In this document: one piece after another, positions 25,042 through 34,071 of the stretch | Layout: each line of letters opens with the position of its first letter | Numbering within the stretch: position 1 is the first letter of the stretch | Source: Pedobacter sp. D749 | Lineage (GTDB): Bacteria; Bacteroidota; Bacteroidia; Sphingobacteriales; Sphingobacteriaceae | DNA length: 64,000 nt | Direction: 5' to 3' | Assembly (NCBI RefSeq): GCF_019317285.1 | Contig: NZ_CP079218.1 | Location: 1,984,001 to 2,048,000, forward strand | Position numbers and translations under genes: made by a program | Notes under the pieces: generated by a model | Database searches by the model: none | Seen by the model: the letters and a program-made list of their open reading frames with translations, nothing else | What the model was told of the DNA's origin: nothing

Positions 25042-25566
25042 ATGAAAACAATTACTAAAATTATTGCTACCTCAGCAGCTGTCGTGGCTTTATTCTTTAC
25101 TACAAATGCTAATGCGCAATCTTCTCCAAAATTAGGAATAGGAATTATCGGTGGTATACCTACTAGTGATGGATACAATGTAGCCCTTGGTGCTGATATA
25201 CGTTATCAGTTTGATATCGATAAACAATTATCAATCCCTGTAACTGCTGGTTATACCCGTTTCTTAGCTAAGGATATTACTGTGGGTAATATCACAGTTG
25301 ATGGTGTAGACTTTGGTTATATTCCTGTAAAAGCTGGCGTTAAATATTTCTTTAATGATTCAGGTGCAGGTGCTTATGGTCTTGCAGAGCTAGGTGCTGG
25401 TTTCGGTACTAATGAAGGTAGCGGTACATCATTTGTATATTCACCAGCTGTTGGTTATGCATGGAGTAACGGTTTAGATTTAGGTCTTAAATATGAAGGT
25501 TTAGCTAGAAATGGTACTAGCACTGGTTATGTTGGCCTACGTTTAGCTTACGGATTCAACTTATAA
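25042..25566 (+). CDS. Outer-membrane beta-barrel protein, paralog 1
   Basis: 174 residues with a signal peptide (ATSAAVVALFFTTNANAQ). The mature part alternates hydrophobic and polar residues in short strands and is Gly-rich (LGADIRYQFDIDKQLSIPVT, AGVKYFFNDSGAGAYGLAEL), ending in an aromatic-flanked strand (LRLAYGFNL). This fits a small 8-stranded barrel of the outer-membrane-protein-beta-barrel families. It is a paralog of the next gene: both share the MKT-x-TK-x-x-AT start, the AGVKYF/GGVRVF step and the NGLDLG-x-KYEG segment. Role unknown. Confidence 0.8.
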   Translation: MKTITKIIATSAAVVALFFTTNANAQSSPKLGIGIIGGIPTSDGYNVALGADIRYQFDIDKQLSIPVTAGYTRFLAKDITVGNITVDGVDFGYIPVKAGVKYFFNDSGAGAYGLAELGAGFGTNEGSGTSFVYSPAVGYAWSNGLDLGLKYEGLARNGTSTGYVGLRLAYGFNL

Positions 25567-25590
25567 TCATTCCGCTAAATAATATTGAAA

Positions 25591-25612
25591 AGCCCCAACC
25601 TTGGTTGGGGCT
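25591..25612 (+). terminator. Terminator after barrel paralog 1
   Basis: AGCCCCAACC/GGTTGGGGCT stem followed by seven or more T, 24 bases after the stop. Confidence 0.92.
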
Positions 25613-25713
25613 TTTTTTATTTCATAACATTCTGAAAAACATGAAAATCCAGCATTGATATTTTAACGTATATAAGTTAAATCCTTAATTAATAACTTAA
25701 AATATCATTTAAA

Positions 25714-26265
25714 ATGAAAACAGCTACTAAACTTTTTGCAACGACCTTAACAGCTCTTGCTATTTTAACCACCTCTAATTTAAAAGCGCAAACTATGGGT
25801 TCCACCGAGCCAATGACTACAGGAAGCGGAATGGCTTTCAAAATCGGCGTAGGTGTAAATGCCGGATTATTTCCAGATCGTTCGGAAATGGATTATGGTT
25901 ATGGTGCAGATGTAAAACTTCAGTATGATTTAAGCCCTTATGTAGCCGTTACAGCTTCTGGCGGTTATACCCGTTTGAAATGGAAAGGTAGCCCCTTAAA
26001 ATTCGAATTCATTCCGGTAATGGGCGGTGTTAGGGTATTCCCAATTGAAAGGATGTACCTGGCTACGGAACTTGGTTCGGGTCTGGCTATCAAAGATGGT
26101 GCTAATATGAACTTTATTTATACCGGTGGTTTAGGTTACGAATGGAAAAACGGCCTTGATCTTGGTGTAAAATATGAAGGTTATGTAAACAACAGCGCTT
26201 CGGATCTTTACTTCATGAAAACAGGACAATTTAACCTGAGGCTAGCCTATAATTTTAAATTATAA
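25714..26265 (+). CDS. Outer-membrane beta-barrel protein, paralog 2
   Basis: 183 residues with a signal peptide (TTLTALAILTTSNLKAQ). It has the same barrel pattern as the preceding gene (YGADVKLQYDLSPYVAVTAS, NGLDLGVKYEGYVNNSASD) and ends in FNLRLAYNFKL. The N-terminus of the mature part is extended with Met/Ser/Thr residues. Each of the two genes has its own terminator, so they are separate transcription units arising by tandem duplication. Confidence 0.8.
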   Translation: MKTATKLFATTLTALAILTTSNLKAQTMGSTEPMTTGSGMAFKIGVGVNAGLFPDRSEMDYGYGADVKLQYDLSPYVAVTASGGYTRLKWKGSPLKFEFIPVMGGVRVFPIERMYLATELGSGLAIKDGANMNFIYTGGLGYEWKNGLDLGVKYEGYVNNSASDLYFMKTGQFNLRLAYNFKL

Positions 26266-26287
26266 TTCAAACATCATATAATTTTGG

Positions 26288-26309
26288 AGTCCCGACGAAA
26301 GTCGGGACT
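26288..26309 (+). terminator. Terminator after barrel paralog 2
   Basis: AGTCCCGAC-GAAA-GTCGGGACT, a GNRA-type loop, followed by TTTTTTATTTATTT. Confidence 0.93.
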
Positions 26310-26361
26310 TTTTTATTTATTTACCATTTAAATTGCTATTTTGAGCCGAAAACCAAATACC

Positions 26362-26892
26362 ATGAAAAGAATATTCGGAATAGCCGTACTTACCATTCTA
26401 ATGGCCTGCAACCAGGCAGAAAAAAAATCTACAGAAACTAAAGATTCAATAAAAACGGATTCAGTATCGGTTAAAAATGAGGTTTCTATAAAAGACAAGC
26501 AGAAATCTGAAATCTTTAACCAGTATGTAGATTTAAAAAATGCACTGGTAAAATCAGATTCTGCCAGTACACAAAAAACTGCAGCAAAGTTACAAATGAG
26601 TTTGGCAGCCTATAAAGGTTGCGAGCCTACTGCAGCTGTTGCAGGCAAAATCGCTGCAAGCAACAATCTCGTTTCGCAAAGAAAAGATTTCACGGTTTTA
26701 AGTGCTGATTTAATCGCTTTACTTAAAAATGCAGAAATAGAAAAAGGCACTATATATGTTCAGCATTGCCCTATGGCGAATAAAGGAGACGGAGGTGATT
26801 GGTTATCAACTGAAAAGGAAATTAGAAACCCTTATTATGGTGACGAAATGTTAGAATGCGGTAGAGTTGCCGAAGAGATTAAAGCAAAATAA
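26362..26892 (+). CDS. DUF3347 domain lipoprotein
   Basis: 176 residues from the ATG at 26362; a TTG at 26341 would add seven residues ahead of the signal peptide. Lipobox LTILMAC with Cys16. After a charged linker, the domain reads IFNQYVDLKNALVKSDSAST and ends with YVQHCPMANKGDGGDWLSTE, KEIRNPYYGDEMLECGRV, matching DUF3347, a domain also found at the end of CusB/HlyD-type metal efflux adaptors. The His, Met and two Cys in the C-terminal motif could bind a metal such as copper. Stand-alone gene. Confidence 0.82.
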   Translation: MKRIFGIAVLTILMACNQAEKKSTETKDSIKTDSVSVKNEVSIKDKQKSEIFNQYVDLKNALVKSDSASTQKTAAKLQMSLAAYKGCEPTAAVAGKIAASNNLVSQRKDFTVLSADLIALLKNAEIEKGTIYVQHCPMANKGDGGDWLSTEKEIRNPYYGDEMLECGRVAEEIKAK

Positions 26893-27025
26893 GGTGCTAA
26901 AACAGGTTTAATTAAGCATGATTGTTACTTCATTTTGACTAATTATTCATATTAATTTAACAGATTTGTTATGCATGTATATTAATTTTATATAATTTAG
27001 AAAGCTATAAACATAATACAATAAT

Positions 27026-28315
27026 ATGTCAGATATTGCAGAGATAAAAGTTGATGGTAAGACAATAGAATTGCCAGTAATTACAGGAACAGAAGATGAA
27101 AAGGCCATTGATATTTCGAAATTAAGAGATCTAACGGGCTTCGTAACTTTAGATACTGGTTTTAAAAATACTGGTTCTACAAAAAGTAAAATCACTTTTT
27201 TAGATGGTGAAAAAGGCATTTTAAAATATAGGGGATATTCTATTGAAGAGCTTGCCGCAAAGTCGAGTTTTTTAGAAGTGATTTATCTGATCATTTACGG
27301 AGATCTTCCAACACAAAAACAACTGGAAGATTTACAGGCTGATATCAGCAAGCACACCCTGATCCATGAGGACATGAAGAAATTCTTTGATGGTTATCCA
27401 TCAAGATCTCATCCAATGGGTCAATTGGGTTCGTTAATCTTCTCATTATCTACATTCTATCCTGAATGTTTGAAACCAAATCAGACCGCAGAAGAACAAG
27501 ATTTAACCATTATCAAACTTTTGGCTAAATTTCCAACCATTGTTTCTTTTGTTTATAAAAAATCATTAGGTCATCCACTTATTTATCCAAAAAATAAATA
27601 CGATTATGTAACCAATTTCCTTTGGATGACATTTGGGCAACGTACTGAAGATTATGATGTAAATCCGATTGTTGTTAATGCGATGAATAAATTGCTGATC
27701 CTGCACGCAGATCACGAGCAAAATTGTTCAGCGTCTACGGTTCGTATTGTAGGTTCTTCTGATTGTAATTTATATGCTTCAATCGCTGCTGGTATTGCTG
27801 CACTTTGGGGACCATTACATGGTGGTGCTAACCAGGCTGTGATCGATATGTTAGAACTGATTAAAGCTGATGGTGGTGATACAGAGAAGTGGATTGCAAA
27901 AGCGAAAGACAAAAATGATCCGTTCCGCATGATGGGCTTTGGTCACCGTGTTTACAAAAACTTCGATCCAAGAGCTAAAATCATTAAAAAAGCTTGTGAT
28001 GATATCTTAGAAAACTTAGGTATTGATGATCCTATTTTAGAAATTGCTAAAAAACTGGAAGAAGCAGCTTTAACTGATCAATACTTCATCGACCGTAAGC
28101 TATATCCGAATGTAGATTTCTATTCAGGTATTATTTACCGCGCATTAGGTTTTCCATCAGAAATGTTTACCGTTCTATTTGCTTTAGGCCGTTTACCAGG
28201 ATGGATTGCTCAATGGAAAGAAATGCACGAGAATAAGGAACCGATTGGTCGCCCTCGTCAGATTTACGTTGGTGAAACGGATAGGGAATTCGTTGATATT
28301 AAAAACAGAAAATAA
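27026..28315 (+). CDS. gltA: Citrate synthase
   Basis: 429 residues, the length of the hexameric bacterial enzyme. Catalytic and substrate motifs are present: HADHEQNCSASTVRIVGSS, GPLHGGANQAV with the catalytic His, GFGHRVYKNFDPRAKI and the late Asp region NVDFYSGIIYRALGFP. It condenses oxaloacetate and acetyl-CoA to citrate, the entry step of the TCA cycle. Monocistronic, with a strong bidirectional terminator downstream. Confidence 0.97.
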   Translation: MSDIAEIKVDGKTIELPVITGTEDEKAIDISKLRDLTGFVTLDTGFKNTGSTKSKITFLDGEKGILKYRGYSIEELAAKSSFLEVIYLIIYGDLPTQKQLEDLQADISKHTLIHEDMKKFFDGYPSRSHPMGQLGSLIFSLSTFYPECLKPNQTAEEQDLTIIKLLAKFPTIVSFVYKKSLGHPLIYPKNKYDYVTNFLWMTFGQRTEDYDVNPIVVNAMNKLLILHADHEQNCSASTVRIVGSSDCNLYASIAAGIAALWGPLHGGANQAVIDMLELIKADGGDTEKWIAKAKDKNDPFRMMGFGHRVYKNFDPRAKIIKKACDDILENLGIDDPILEIAKKLEEAALTDQYFIDRKLYPNVDFYSGIIYRALGFPSEMFTVLFALGRLPGWIAQWKEMHENKEPIGRPRQIYVGETDREFVDIKNRK

Positions 28316-28333
28316 CTCCAGTTATAATTACAT

Positions 28334-28367
28334 AAAAAAAGCTTCCGAAAATTCAGAAGCTTTTTTT
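28334..28367. terminator. Bidirectional terminator between gltA and the DUF3667 gene
   Basis: AAAAAAAGCTTC (28334-28345) and GAAGCTTTTTTT (28356-28367) with a 10-base loop; A and T tracts serve both strands. Confidence 0.92.
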
Positions 28368-28385
28368 ATGCCTGGTTATTTCCAG

Positions 28386-29507
28386 CTAGGTGGCAACGTA
28401 ATAAATTAGATTCAACATGAGCATTTCAGTTAATTTAAACGCAATAGCGTAAAGAATAAAAATCATTATCATTTTGCCAATTACTTTTTTACGCTGATAG
28501 AATATTTTTAATGCATTAAACATATACCAGCAAATCCAGACGATAATAGCAAGCCCAATTATATTGGATATTATAGAATCTTCGCCGAATATGTACTTTA
28601 TGAATGGTTTTGTGAAAATCGACACAATGAAGTAGGCTGTCATTCCATGTATCGTAAATATCAGGTGATCAAGATAGTAAATGTGATTTTTCCTGAAGTT
28701 CCACATAATAAACAGCGCAAGTAAAGGCATCAGCAAAAAATATTGTTTCGGCCTGTTGTGCTCTAAAGTTTCCTGTATAACTTCAGATTTTTGGCCAATT
28801 GTTATAGAGCGTTTTGTAGCCATTCGTTTAAACCAATTGTCTCTTTCAATTAAAGGCAATGTGTTTTGTCTCGATAGGTAAGCATCATAGGTTGAGTCAT
28901 TTCTATCATTATGAATGGTACTAAATCTTTTAATAACTTTTTCCAGAGAATCTGATTTATTGGCTTTTTGTTGTTTCTTCAAATCAACTAAAACAATAGC
29001 TTGTTCTTTAAAGCCTAAGGTTTTAAAAGTACTTCTGTCTAAATCTTCTTTAATTTCTGCTTTAACTTTGTTTGCAATACCCGGAGCTTTTCCTAAAATA
29101 CCTGCTTTTTCGAGTTTACTGTTAACAGTATCTAAAGTGGCCTTTTGCTGAACTCTTGTCTTTGTATCGATATGCTCTTCGTTATTAGCGCTATGCTCAG
29201 GAGAATAGGCCACTAAAAAGTAAACGATTGATACAAAAATATACATGCTTACCGGATTAATGTACCGGGCTCTTTTGCCAGCCAAATAATCTAGCGTAAC
29301 TTTCCCTGGCTTTGTTAAAAGAGGAGAGAGGGTTTGAAAGAATTTATTGTCGAAATGAAAGTAATGCGCAATACTGTGGCTGATAAAAGCCCAGAAACTT
29401 TCTTTTAATTCTAAATTTGGCTGACCGCAATCACTGCAATAATGTTTTTCAACATGAGCGCCACAGTTTAGGCAGTTGTGTTCTTTTCTATACTTACCAG
29501 CTGACAT
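28386..29507 (-). CDS. DUF3667 membrane protein with N-terminal zinc ribbon
   Basis: 373 residues. It begins with a four-Cys zinc-ribbon (CLNCGAHVEKHYCSDCGQP), followed by the DUF3667 motif SFWAFISHSIAHYFHFDNKF and TLSPLLTKPGKVTLDYLAGK. Membrane helices appear near ~90-110 and again in the C-terminal third (YFLLMPLLALFIMWNF, MTAYFIVSIFTKPFI, NIIGLAIIVWICWYMF, MIMIFILYAIAFKLTEML). The central ~130 residues are charged. The family is common in Bacteroidota; no function is known. Stop codon close to the shared terminator with gltA. Confidence 0.85.
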   Translation of the reverse strand: MSAGKYRKEHNCLNCGAHVEKHYCSDCGQPNLELKESFWAFISHSIAHYFHFDNKFFQTLSPLLTKPGKVTLDYLAGKRARYINPVSMYIFVSIVYFLVAYSPEHSANNEEHIDTKTRVQQKATLDTVNSKLEKAGILGKAPGIANKVKAEIKEDLDRSTFKTLGFKEQAIVLVDLKKQQKANKSDSLEKVIKRFSTIHNDRNDSTYDAYLSRQNTLPLIERDNWFKRMATKRSITIGQKSEVIQETLEHNRPKQYFLLMPLLALFIMWNFRKNHIYYLDHLIFTIHGMTAYFIVSIFTKPFIKYIFGEDSIISNIIGLAIIVWICWYMFNALKIFYQRKKVIGKMIMIFILYAIAFKLTEMLMLNLIYYVAT

Positions 29508-29521
29508 TGGATAAATTGAAA

Positions 29522-30901
29522 TTATAAATGATTAATGGCTTCTACTTCTGCCCGGGTATGTTTATGTTTAAATATCACCACAAAAACGACTGCAATAACC
29601 AGGACGTAAATGGTAAAAGTTAACCAGATGTTATGCCAGTCCTTTACATCAAGGGCTCTGCTCAGATCTCCGTTAGGCAATACATCAATTCCTTTATTTT
29701 TAAGAAATTTAAGCAAGTGTACATTGTCTTGCTCACTTTTAACATATTTGGAGAGCGAACCGATGGTATGGTAGTAAGTGGTAAAAAAGCGGCTAATCAT
29801 CCAGCCTGAAACCAAACTGCCAAACACGGCACCAAAGCCATTGGTCATCATCATAAATAAACCTTGTGCAGAAGAACGGATTTTTGGTGCAGTTGATGTT
29901 TCAACAAACAGTGATCCTGAAATGTTAAAGAAATCGAATGCCATTCCGTAAACGATACATGAAGTAATAATCATCCAGAGATTGGTTGAAGGATCGCCAT
30001 AGGCGAATAAACCAAAACGCAGTACCCAGGCAAACATGGCAATTGCAATTACCCATTTAATACCAAATCTTTTCAAAAAGAAAGGAATGGCCAGGATAAA
30101 AAGTGTTTCTGATACTTGTGAGATCGATAAAATGATGGTAGAATATTTTATTACAAATGACTCTGCAAAAACGGGGAATAATTTAAATTCATCCAGAAAA
30201 ACATCACCATAAGCATTTGTTAGTTGCAATGCCGCTCCTAAAAACATAGAGAAGATAAAAAACAAAGCCATTTTGTAATCGGTAAAAAGCTTAAAAGATT
30301 CGAGCCCGAGTTTCTGTGCAAATGTTTTTTTATCGCTGATTAAGTTTAAAGGCTTACAGGCAGGTAACGTGAAAGAGTATGCACCAAGCATTAAGGCACT
30401 TATACCTGCAATGTAGAATTGGTTGGCACTTGCCTTATTACCCGTTAAATTGGTAATCCACATGGCAGCAATAAAACCAATGGTACCCCAAACCCTGATG
30501 GGCGGAAAGTCTTTTATTACATCGAAATTTCCATTTTTTAAGGTGGTGTAACTTATCGAATTGCTCAGCGCTATGGTTGGCATGTAAAAACACATGGCTA
30601 CCAATATTACCCAAAAAAAAGTGTGCGGATCATTCACCTGCGGCAGGTAAAACATGGTTGCTGCGTAAAGAAGATGCAAAATCGCATAAAGTTTTTCTGC
30701 GTTAATCCATTTATCCGCTAAAATGCCAGTTAGGGTAGGCATAAACAGCGAGGCGATGCCCATGGTAGAAAAAATGATTCCAAAATCTGCGCCGTCCCAT
30801 TGTTTGGTTCCAAACCAATAATTTGCAATTGTAATTAACCAGGCAGCCCATACAAAGAATTGCATGAAACTCATTATAGTTAAGCGAAACTTAACATTCA
30901 T
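29522..30901 (-). CDS. nupG: Nucleoside:H+ symporter, NupG-type MFS permease
   Basis: 459 residues with about 12 membrane helices. The start MNVKFRLTIMSFMQFFVWAA and the segments GIIFSTMGIASLFMPTLTGI, ADKWINAEKL and SSAQGLFMMMTNGFGAVFGS match the nucleoside/H+ symporter family (NupG/XapB). It should import nucleosides across the inner membrane using the proton gradient. A long loop before the last helix (LKFLKNKGIDVLPNGDLSRA) is characteristic of Bacteroidota members. 14 bases separate it from the DUF3667 gene downstream, so the two may share a transcript. Confidence 0.9.
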   Translation of the reverse strand: MNVKFRLTIMSFMQFFVWAAWLITIANYWFGTKQWDGADFGIIFSTMGIASLFMPTLTGILADKWINAEKLYAILHLLYAATMFYLPQVNDPHTFFWVILVAMCFYMPTIALSNSISYTTLKNGNFDVIKDFPPIRVWGTIGFIAAMWITNLTGNKASANQFYIAGISALMLGAYSFTLPACKPLNLISDKKTFAQKLGLESFKLFTDYKMALFFIFSMFLGAALQLTNAYGDVFLDEFKLFPVFAESFVIKYSTIILSISQVSETLFILAIPFFLKRFGIKWVIAIAMFAWVLRFGLFAYGDPSTNLWMIITSCIVYGMAFDFFNISGSLFVETSTAPKIRSSAQGLFMMMTNGFGAVFGSLVSGWMISRFFTTYYHTIGSLSKYVKSEQDNVHLLKFLKNKGIDVLPNGDLSRALDVKDWHNIWLTFTIYVLVIAVVFVVIFKHKHTRAEVEAINHL

Positions 30902-31088
30902 AATAATAATTTAGTTTGAATGATTGAAAGTAAAAGCTGAATATAGAACTATTTTGAATGATAATCCAAAATGAACCTAAATTATTTAAAATAATCTGGC
31001 TCATTTTAGAATTTAGCTTTTATGGAGGGTAATTGAGAAAAAGATTCCGGCAAATTTTGAGCGAATAAACGTTTTAGATCCGCCAAAA

Positions 31089-31703
31089 CTAAGATGTTCC
31101 ACGTTTATTCAATTCATCTCTTAATCTTGCGGCCTTTTCATAGGCTTCTTCAGCAATGGCTTCCTGTAATTTTTGTTGAAGTTCTTCTAATGTAAAATCG
31201 CCAAAACCCTGTTGCTGGGTTGAGGTTGGCATGCTATCAGCTTCTGGTTCTTTAGCAATTGAATCCATGTTTTCAAGAAAAAGAAAATCATTACCTTCTA
31301 TCACGATTCCGGCAGAAGCCAAAATAAATTCGTAAGTGTAAATCATGGCATTAAACCGAACGGCCAAAGCAATAGCATCAGATGTTCTGGCGTCAACTTC
31401 ATGTGTGTTTTTACCATCGCTACAGATTAACTTTGCATAAAAAACACCATCAACCAGATTATAGATAATAATTTCTTTGATATTAATATGAAAAGTATCA
31501 GCCATTGATTTGAATAAATCATGTGTTAATGGCCTACTAGGAGTCATTTTCTCAATTTCTATGGCAATGGCCTGCGCTTCAAATGCACCAATAATAATCG
31601 GCAAGCGGCGGCGTCCATTTACTTCTCCTAAAACAAGGGCATAAGCACCAGATTGAGTCTGGCTGTAAGATAAACCTACAATATCTAATTTAACTTTTTT
31701 CAT
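31089..31703 (-). CDS. Bifunctional nuclease family protein with UVR motif
   Basis: 204 residues. Residues ~1-140 form the DUF151/bifunctional nuclease domain (SQTQSGAYALVLGEVNGRRR, LPIIIGAFEAQAIAIEIE, VDARTSDAIALAVRFN). The C-terminus carries a UVR motif (LEELQQKLQEAIAEEAYEKA, ARLRDELNKRG) of the kind that mediates UvrB/UvrC or Clp-adaptor contacts. Plant and bacterial members have been reported to cut DNA and RNA. It lies downstream of etfBA behind a hairpin that may act as a partial terminator. Cytoplasmic. Confidence 0.88.
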   Translation of the reverse strand: MKKVKLDIVGLSYSQTQSGAYALVLGEVNGRRRLPIIIGAFEAQAIAIEIEKMTPSRPLTHDLFKSMADTFHINIKEIIIYNLVDGVFYAKLICSDGKNTHEVDARTSDAIALAVRFNAMIYTYEFILASAGIVIEGNDFLFLENMDSIAKEPEADSMPTSTQQQGFGDFTLEELQQKLQEAIAEEAYEKAARLRDELNKRGTS

Positions 31704-31714
31704 ATTTGTTTTCC

Positions 31715-31746
31715 AAACCCCGCAGGTTTTTAAAACTGCGGGGTTT
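31715..31746 (-). terminator. Hairpin between etfA and the bifunctional nuclease gene
   Basis: AAACCCCGCAG (31715-31725) pairs with CTGCGGGGTTT (31736-31746). It is 12 bases after the etfA stop and 11 bases before the next ATG, and lacks a clear T run on the minus strand, so it may only reduce readthrough. Confidence 0.6.
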
Positions 31747-31758
31747 AAAGGTTTATTT

Positions 31759-32727
31759 TTATCCTTTATGTGCTTTTAATGCTTCAATTAATTTTGGTAC
31801 AACCTCAAAAGCATCACCAACAATACCATAATCAGCCACTTTGAAGAAAGGAGCTTCCGGATCTTTGTTGATTACAACAATCACTTTTGATGAACTAACA
31901 CCTGCCAAATGCTGGATCGCGCCAGAGATACCAATAGCGATATAAAGGTTAGGGCTAATCGCAATCCCGGTTTGACCAACGTGTTCTGAGTGTGGTCTCC
32001 AGTCTGCATCCGATACCGGTTTAGAACATGCAGTAGCAGCGCCCAACAAGCCAGCTAATTCTTCGATCATGCCCCAGTTTTCTGGTCCTTTTAAACCTCT
32101 GCCAGCCGAAACCACTAATTCTGCATCAGGTAGCGAAACTTTATCAGTTGCCCTCACAATCTCTTTAATAACTGTTGCTAAATCAGATTGTTTAATATCA
32201 GCACTGAAGGCTTCTATTGCAGCATCTGTAGCATTTTCTTTAACGCCAAATGCATTTGGATTTAAGGCAATTACTTTATTGGCCGATGTTAATTCGGTAA
32301 TGGCGAATGCCTTACCTGAGAAAGCCGTTTTCTTAACCGAGAATTTACCATCAGTACTTGGTAATTCTACTGCGCCATCAGCTAATCCCGCTTTAAGTTT
32401 TACTGCAATACGCGGCGCTAAACCTTTACCAGAGAAAGAGTTAGATAAAACGATAATATCAGCACTTTCTTTTTCAGCTGCAGCAGCAATAACGCTTGCA
32501 TAAGCCTGATTTACAAAGGTTTTTAATTGATCAGCATTTACATTTAATACTTTTGATGCACCATATTTACCTAATTCCTTTAATTCACTTTCGGCCACAT
32601 CGCCAATAGAAATTGCGGTTAAATGAGTTGATTGTTGATCGGCAATGGCTTTGGCATAAGAAACGGCTTCAAAAACAGATTTCTTAAATTTTCCCTCAGC
32701 TTGTTCTACATATACTAATACTGACAT
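31759..32727 (-). CDS. etfA: Electron transfer flavoprotein, alpha subunit
   Basis: 322 residues. The C-terminal FAD domain is clear: VSAGRGLKGPENWGMIEELA, DWRPHSEHVGQTG, LYIAIGISGAIQHLAGV and VVINKDPEAPFFKVADYGIV. With EtfB it forms the heterodimer that takes electrons from acyl-CoA dehydrogenases and passes them to an ETF:quinone oxidoreductase. It is the second gene of an etfB-etfA operon, with a 103-base gap that contains no obvious terminator. Confidence 0.96.
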   Translation of the reverse strand: MSVLVYVEQAEGKFKKSVFEAVSYAKAIADQQSTHLTAISIGDVAESELKELGKYGASKVLNVNADQLKTFVNQAYASVIAAAAEKESADIIVLSNSFSGKGLAPRIAVKLKAGLADGAVELPSTDGKFSVKKTAFSGKAFAITELTSANKVIALNPNAFGVKENATDAAIEAFSADIKQSDLATVIKEIVRATDKVSLPDAELVVSAGRGLKGPENWGMIEELAGLLGAATACSKPVSDADWRPHSEHVGQTGIAISPNLYIAIGISGAIQHLAGVSSSKVIVVINKDPEAPFFKVADYGIVGDAFEVVPKLIEALKAHKG

Positions 32728-32830
32728 ATATTTACCCTTAATCCCCTAAAGGGGCTATTTTTTATAATTAATTATTATTTATTAATCTCTGCAATACCAG
32801 GCAACTGGAAATTGCTAACTGCCTTACTGG

Positions 32831-33568
32831 TTAGATTACTTTAGCTTCGCTGTGAAGTAAGCTAATTAACGATTCTGTTTGATCGGCAGGAATTAATTTT
32901 ACCGTTCCACGAGGAGCAGGAGTTTCATACCTGGTTACTTTGGCTACTTCTTCAGTTGCAACAGCATCCACCACAGTCAATGGTTTAGTTCTGGCGCTCA
33001 TGATACCACGCATAGTCGGAATTTTAGGTTCTGCCACACCTTCAGCGCAACTTGCAATAAACTTACCAGAAACGGTTAAAACTTCTTTACCACCTTCAAT
33101 CTCTCTTTCAATTGTTGCAGTATCGCCATCAAGAGTTAACTTTTTAATAATTGATATTGAAGGGATGTCTAAAAATTCGCCAACCATAGCAGCAACCTGA
33201 TTACCGTTATAATCGATAGATTCGCGGCCTGTTAAAATCAGATCAAAATCTTTATCCTTTGCATATTCTGCAATCTGTTTAGCCACGAAATAAGCATCTC
33301 TTGGCGCTGCATTTACCCTAACTGCATCATCGGCACCAATGGCCAGTGCTTTCCTGATGGTTGGATCGTTGGCTGCCTCGCCAACATTGATCGCAGTTAC
33401 GGTTCCTTTTCCACCTTCGGTTAACTCAATTGCACGTGATAAAGCGATTTCATCGTATGGATTAACAATATATTGCACTCCCGCCGTATTGAATTCGGTA
33501 TTATCATTAGTAAAAGTTATTTTTGTCGTCGTGTCTGGCACGTTACTGATACAAACTAATATTTTCAT
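32831..33568 (-). CDS. etfB: Electron transfer flavoprotein, beta subunit
   Basis: 245 residues, typical for EtfB. It opens MKILVCISNVPDTTTKITFT and contains NPYDEIALSRAIELTEGGKG, DLILTGRESIDYNGNQVAAM and PTMRGIMSARTKPL, the AMP-binding and partner-interface motifs of the family. It is the first gene of the operon; a TAAATTTG box about 100 bases upstream on the same strand could be the promoter. Confidence 0.96.
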   Translation of the reverse strand: MKILVCISNVPDTTTKITFTNDNTEFNTAGVQYIVNPYDEIALSRAIELTEGGKGTVTAINVGEAANDPTIRKALAIGADDAVRVNAAPRDAYFVAKQIAEYAKDKDFDLILTGRESIDYNGNQVAAMVGEFLDIPSISIIKKLTLDGDTATIEREIEGGKEVLTVSGKFIASCAEGVAEPKIPTMRGIMSARTKPLTVVDAVATEEVAKVTRYETPAPRGTVKLIPADQTESLISLLHSEAKVI

Positions 33569-33669
33569 ATGTTAATAGTGGTTTTTATTGCTATGAACGT
33601 TCTGGAACTAAAATTGTTTAGCTGCTGATCGGTTCATATATGATATCATTATTATATAAGGTCTTTCTG

Positions 33670-33677
33670 CAAATTTA
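33670..33677 (-). promoter_or_regulatory. Possible -7 box of the etfBA operon
   Basis: Minus-strand TAAATTTG fits TANNTTTG, about 100 bases before etfB. The -33 element is not clear, and the leader would be ~95 bases. Confidence 0.35.
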
Positions 33678-33699
33678 ATTAAAAAAGCAAGGAAATAAA

Positions 33700-34035
33700 A
33701 TGTCATCCACCCGTTTAAGCAAGTTATTAGAATTTTTAGAAAGCGATCCTAACGATCCGTTTATACTATATGCCTTAGCCACAGAGTATAACGCTCAAAA
33801 TGACAAAGAAAAAGCCTATTCTTTTTACCTTCAGTTAACTGATAAACATCCTGATTATGTAGGTACTTATTATCATTTAGGCAAGTTATTGGAAAAAGAT
33901 GACCAAAAAGAGAAAGCAATCGAAATTTATCAGAAGGGGATGCAAGTGGCCCGAAATAAAAGAGATATGCATGCTTTTTCAGAATTACAGGGTGCTTACA
34001 ATACAGCCTCCGGATTAGATTATGAAGACGACTAG
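33700..34035 (+). CDS. Tetratricopeptide repeat protein
   Basis: 111 residues. At least two TPR units are visible: DPFILYALATEYNAQNDKEK with AYSFYLQLTDKHPDYVGTYY, then HLGKLLEKDDQKEKAIEIYQ with KGMQVARNKRDMHAFSELQG. No signal peptide, so it is a cytoplasmic scaffold-type protein of unknown partner. It is divergent from etfB and 36 bases ahead of chrA on the same strand. Confidence 0.82.
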   Translation: MSSTRLSKLLEFLESDPNDPFILYALATEYNAQNDKEKAYSFYLQLTDKHPDYVGTYYHLGKLLEKDDQKEKAIEIYQKGMQVARNKRDMHAFSELQGAYNTASGLDYEDD

Positions 34036-34071
34036 TTCAGTTAACAGTTATTAATTTTCAGTTTTGAACTA

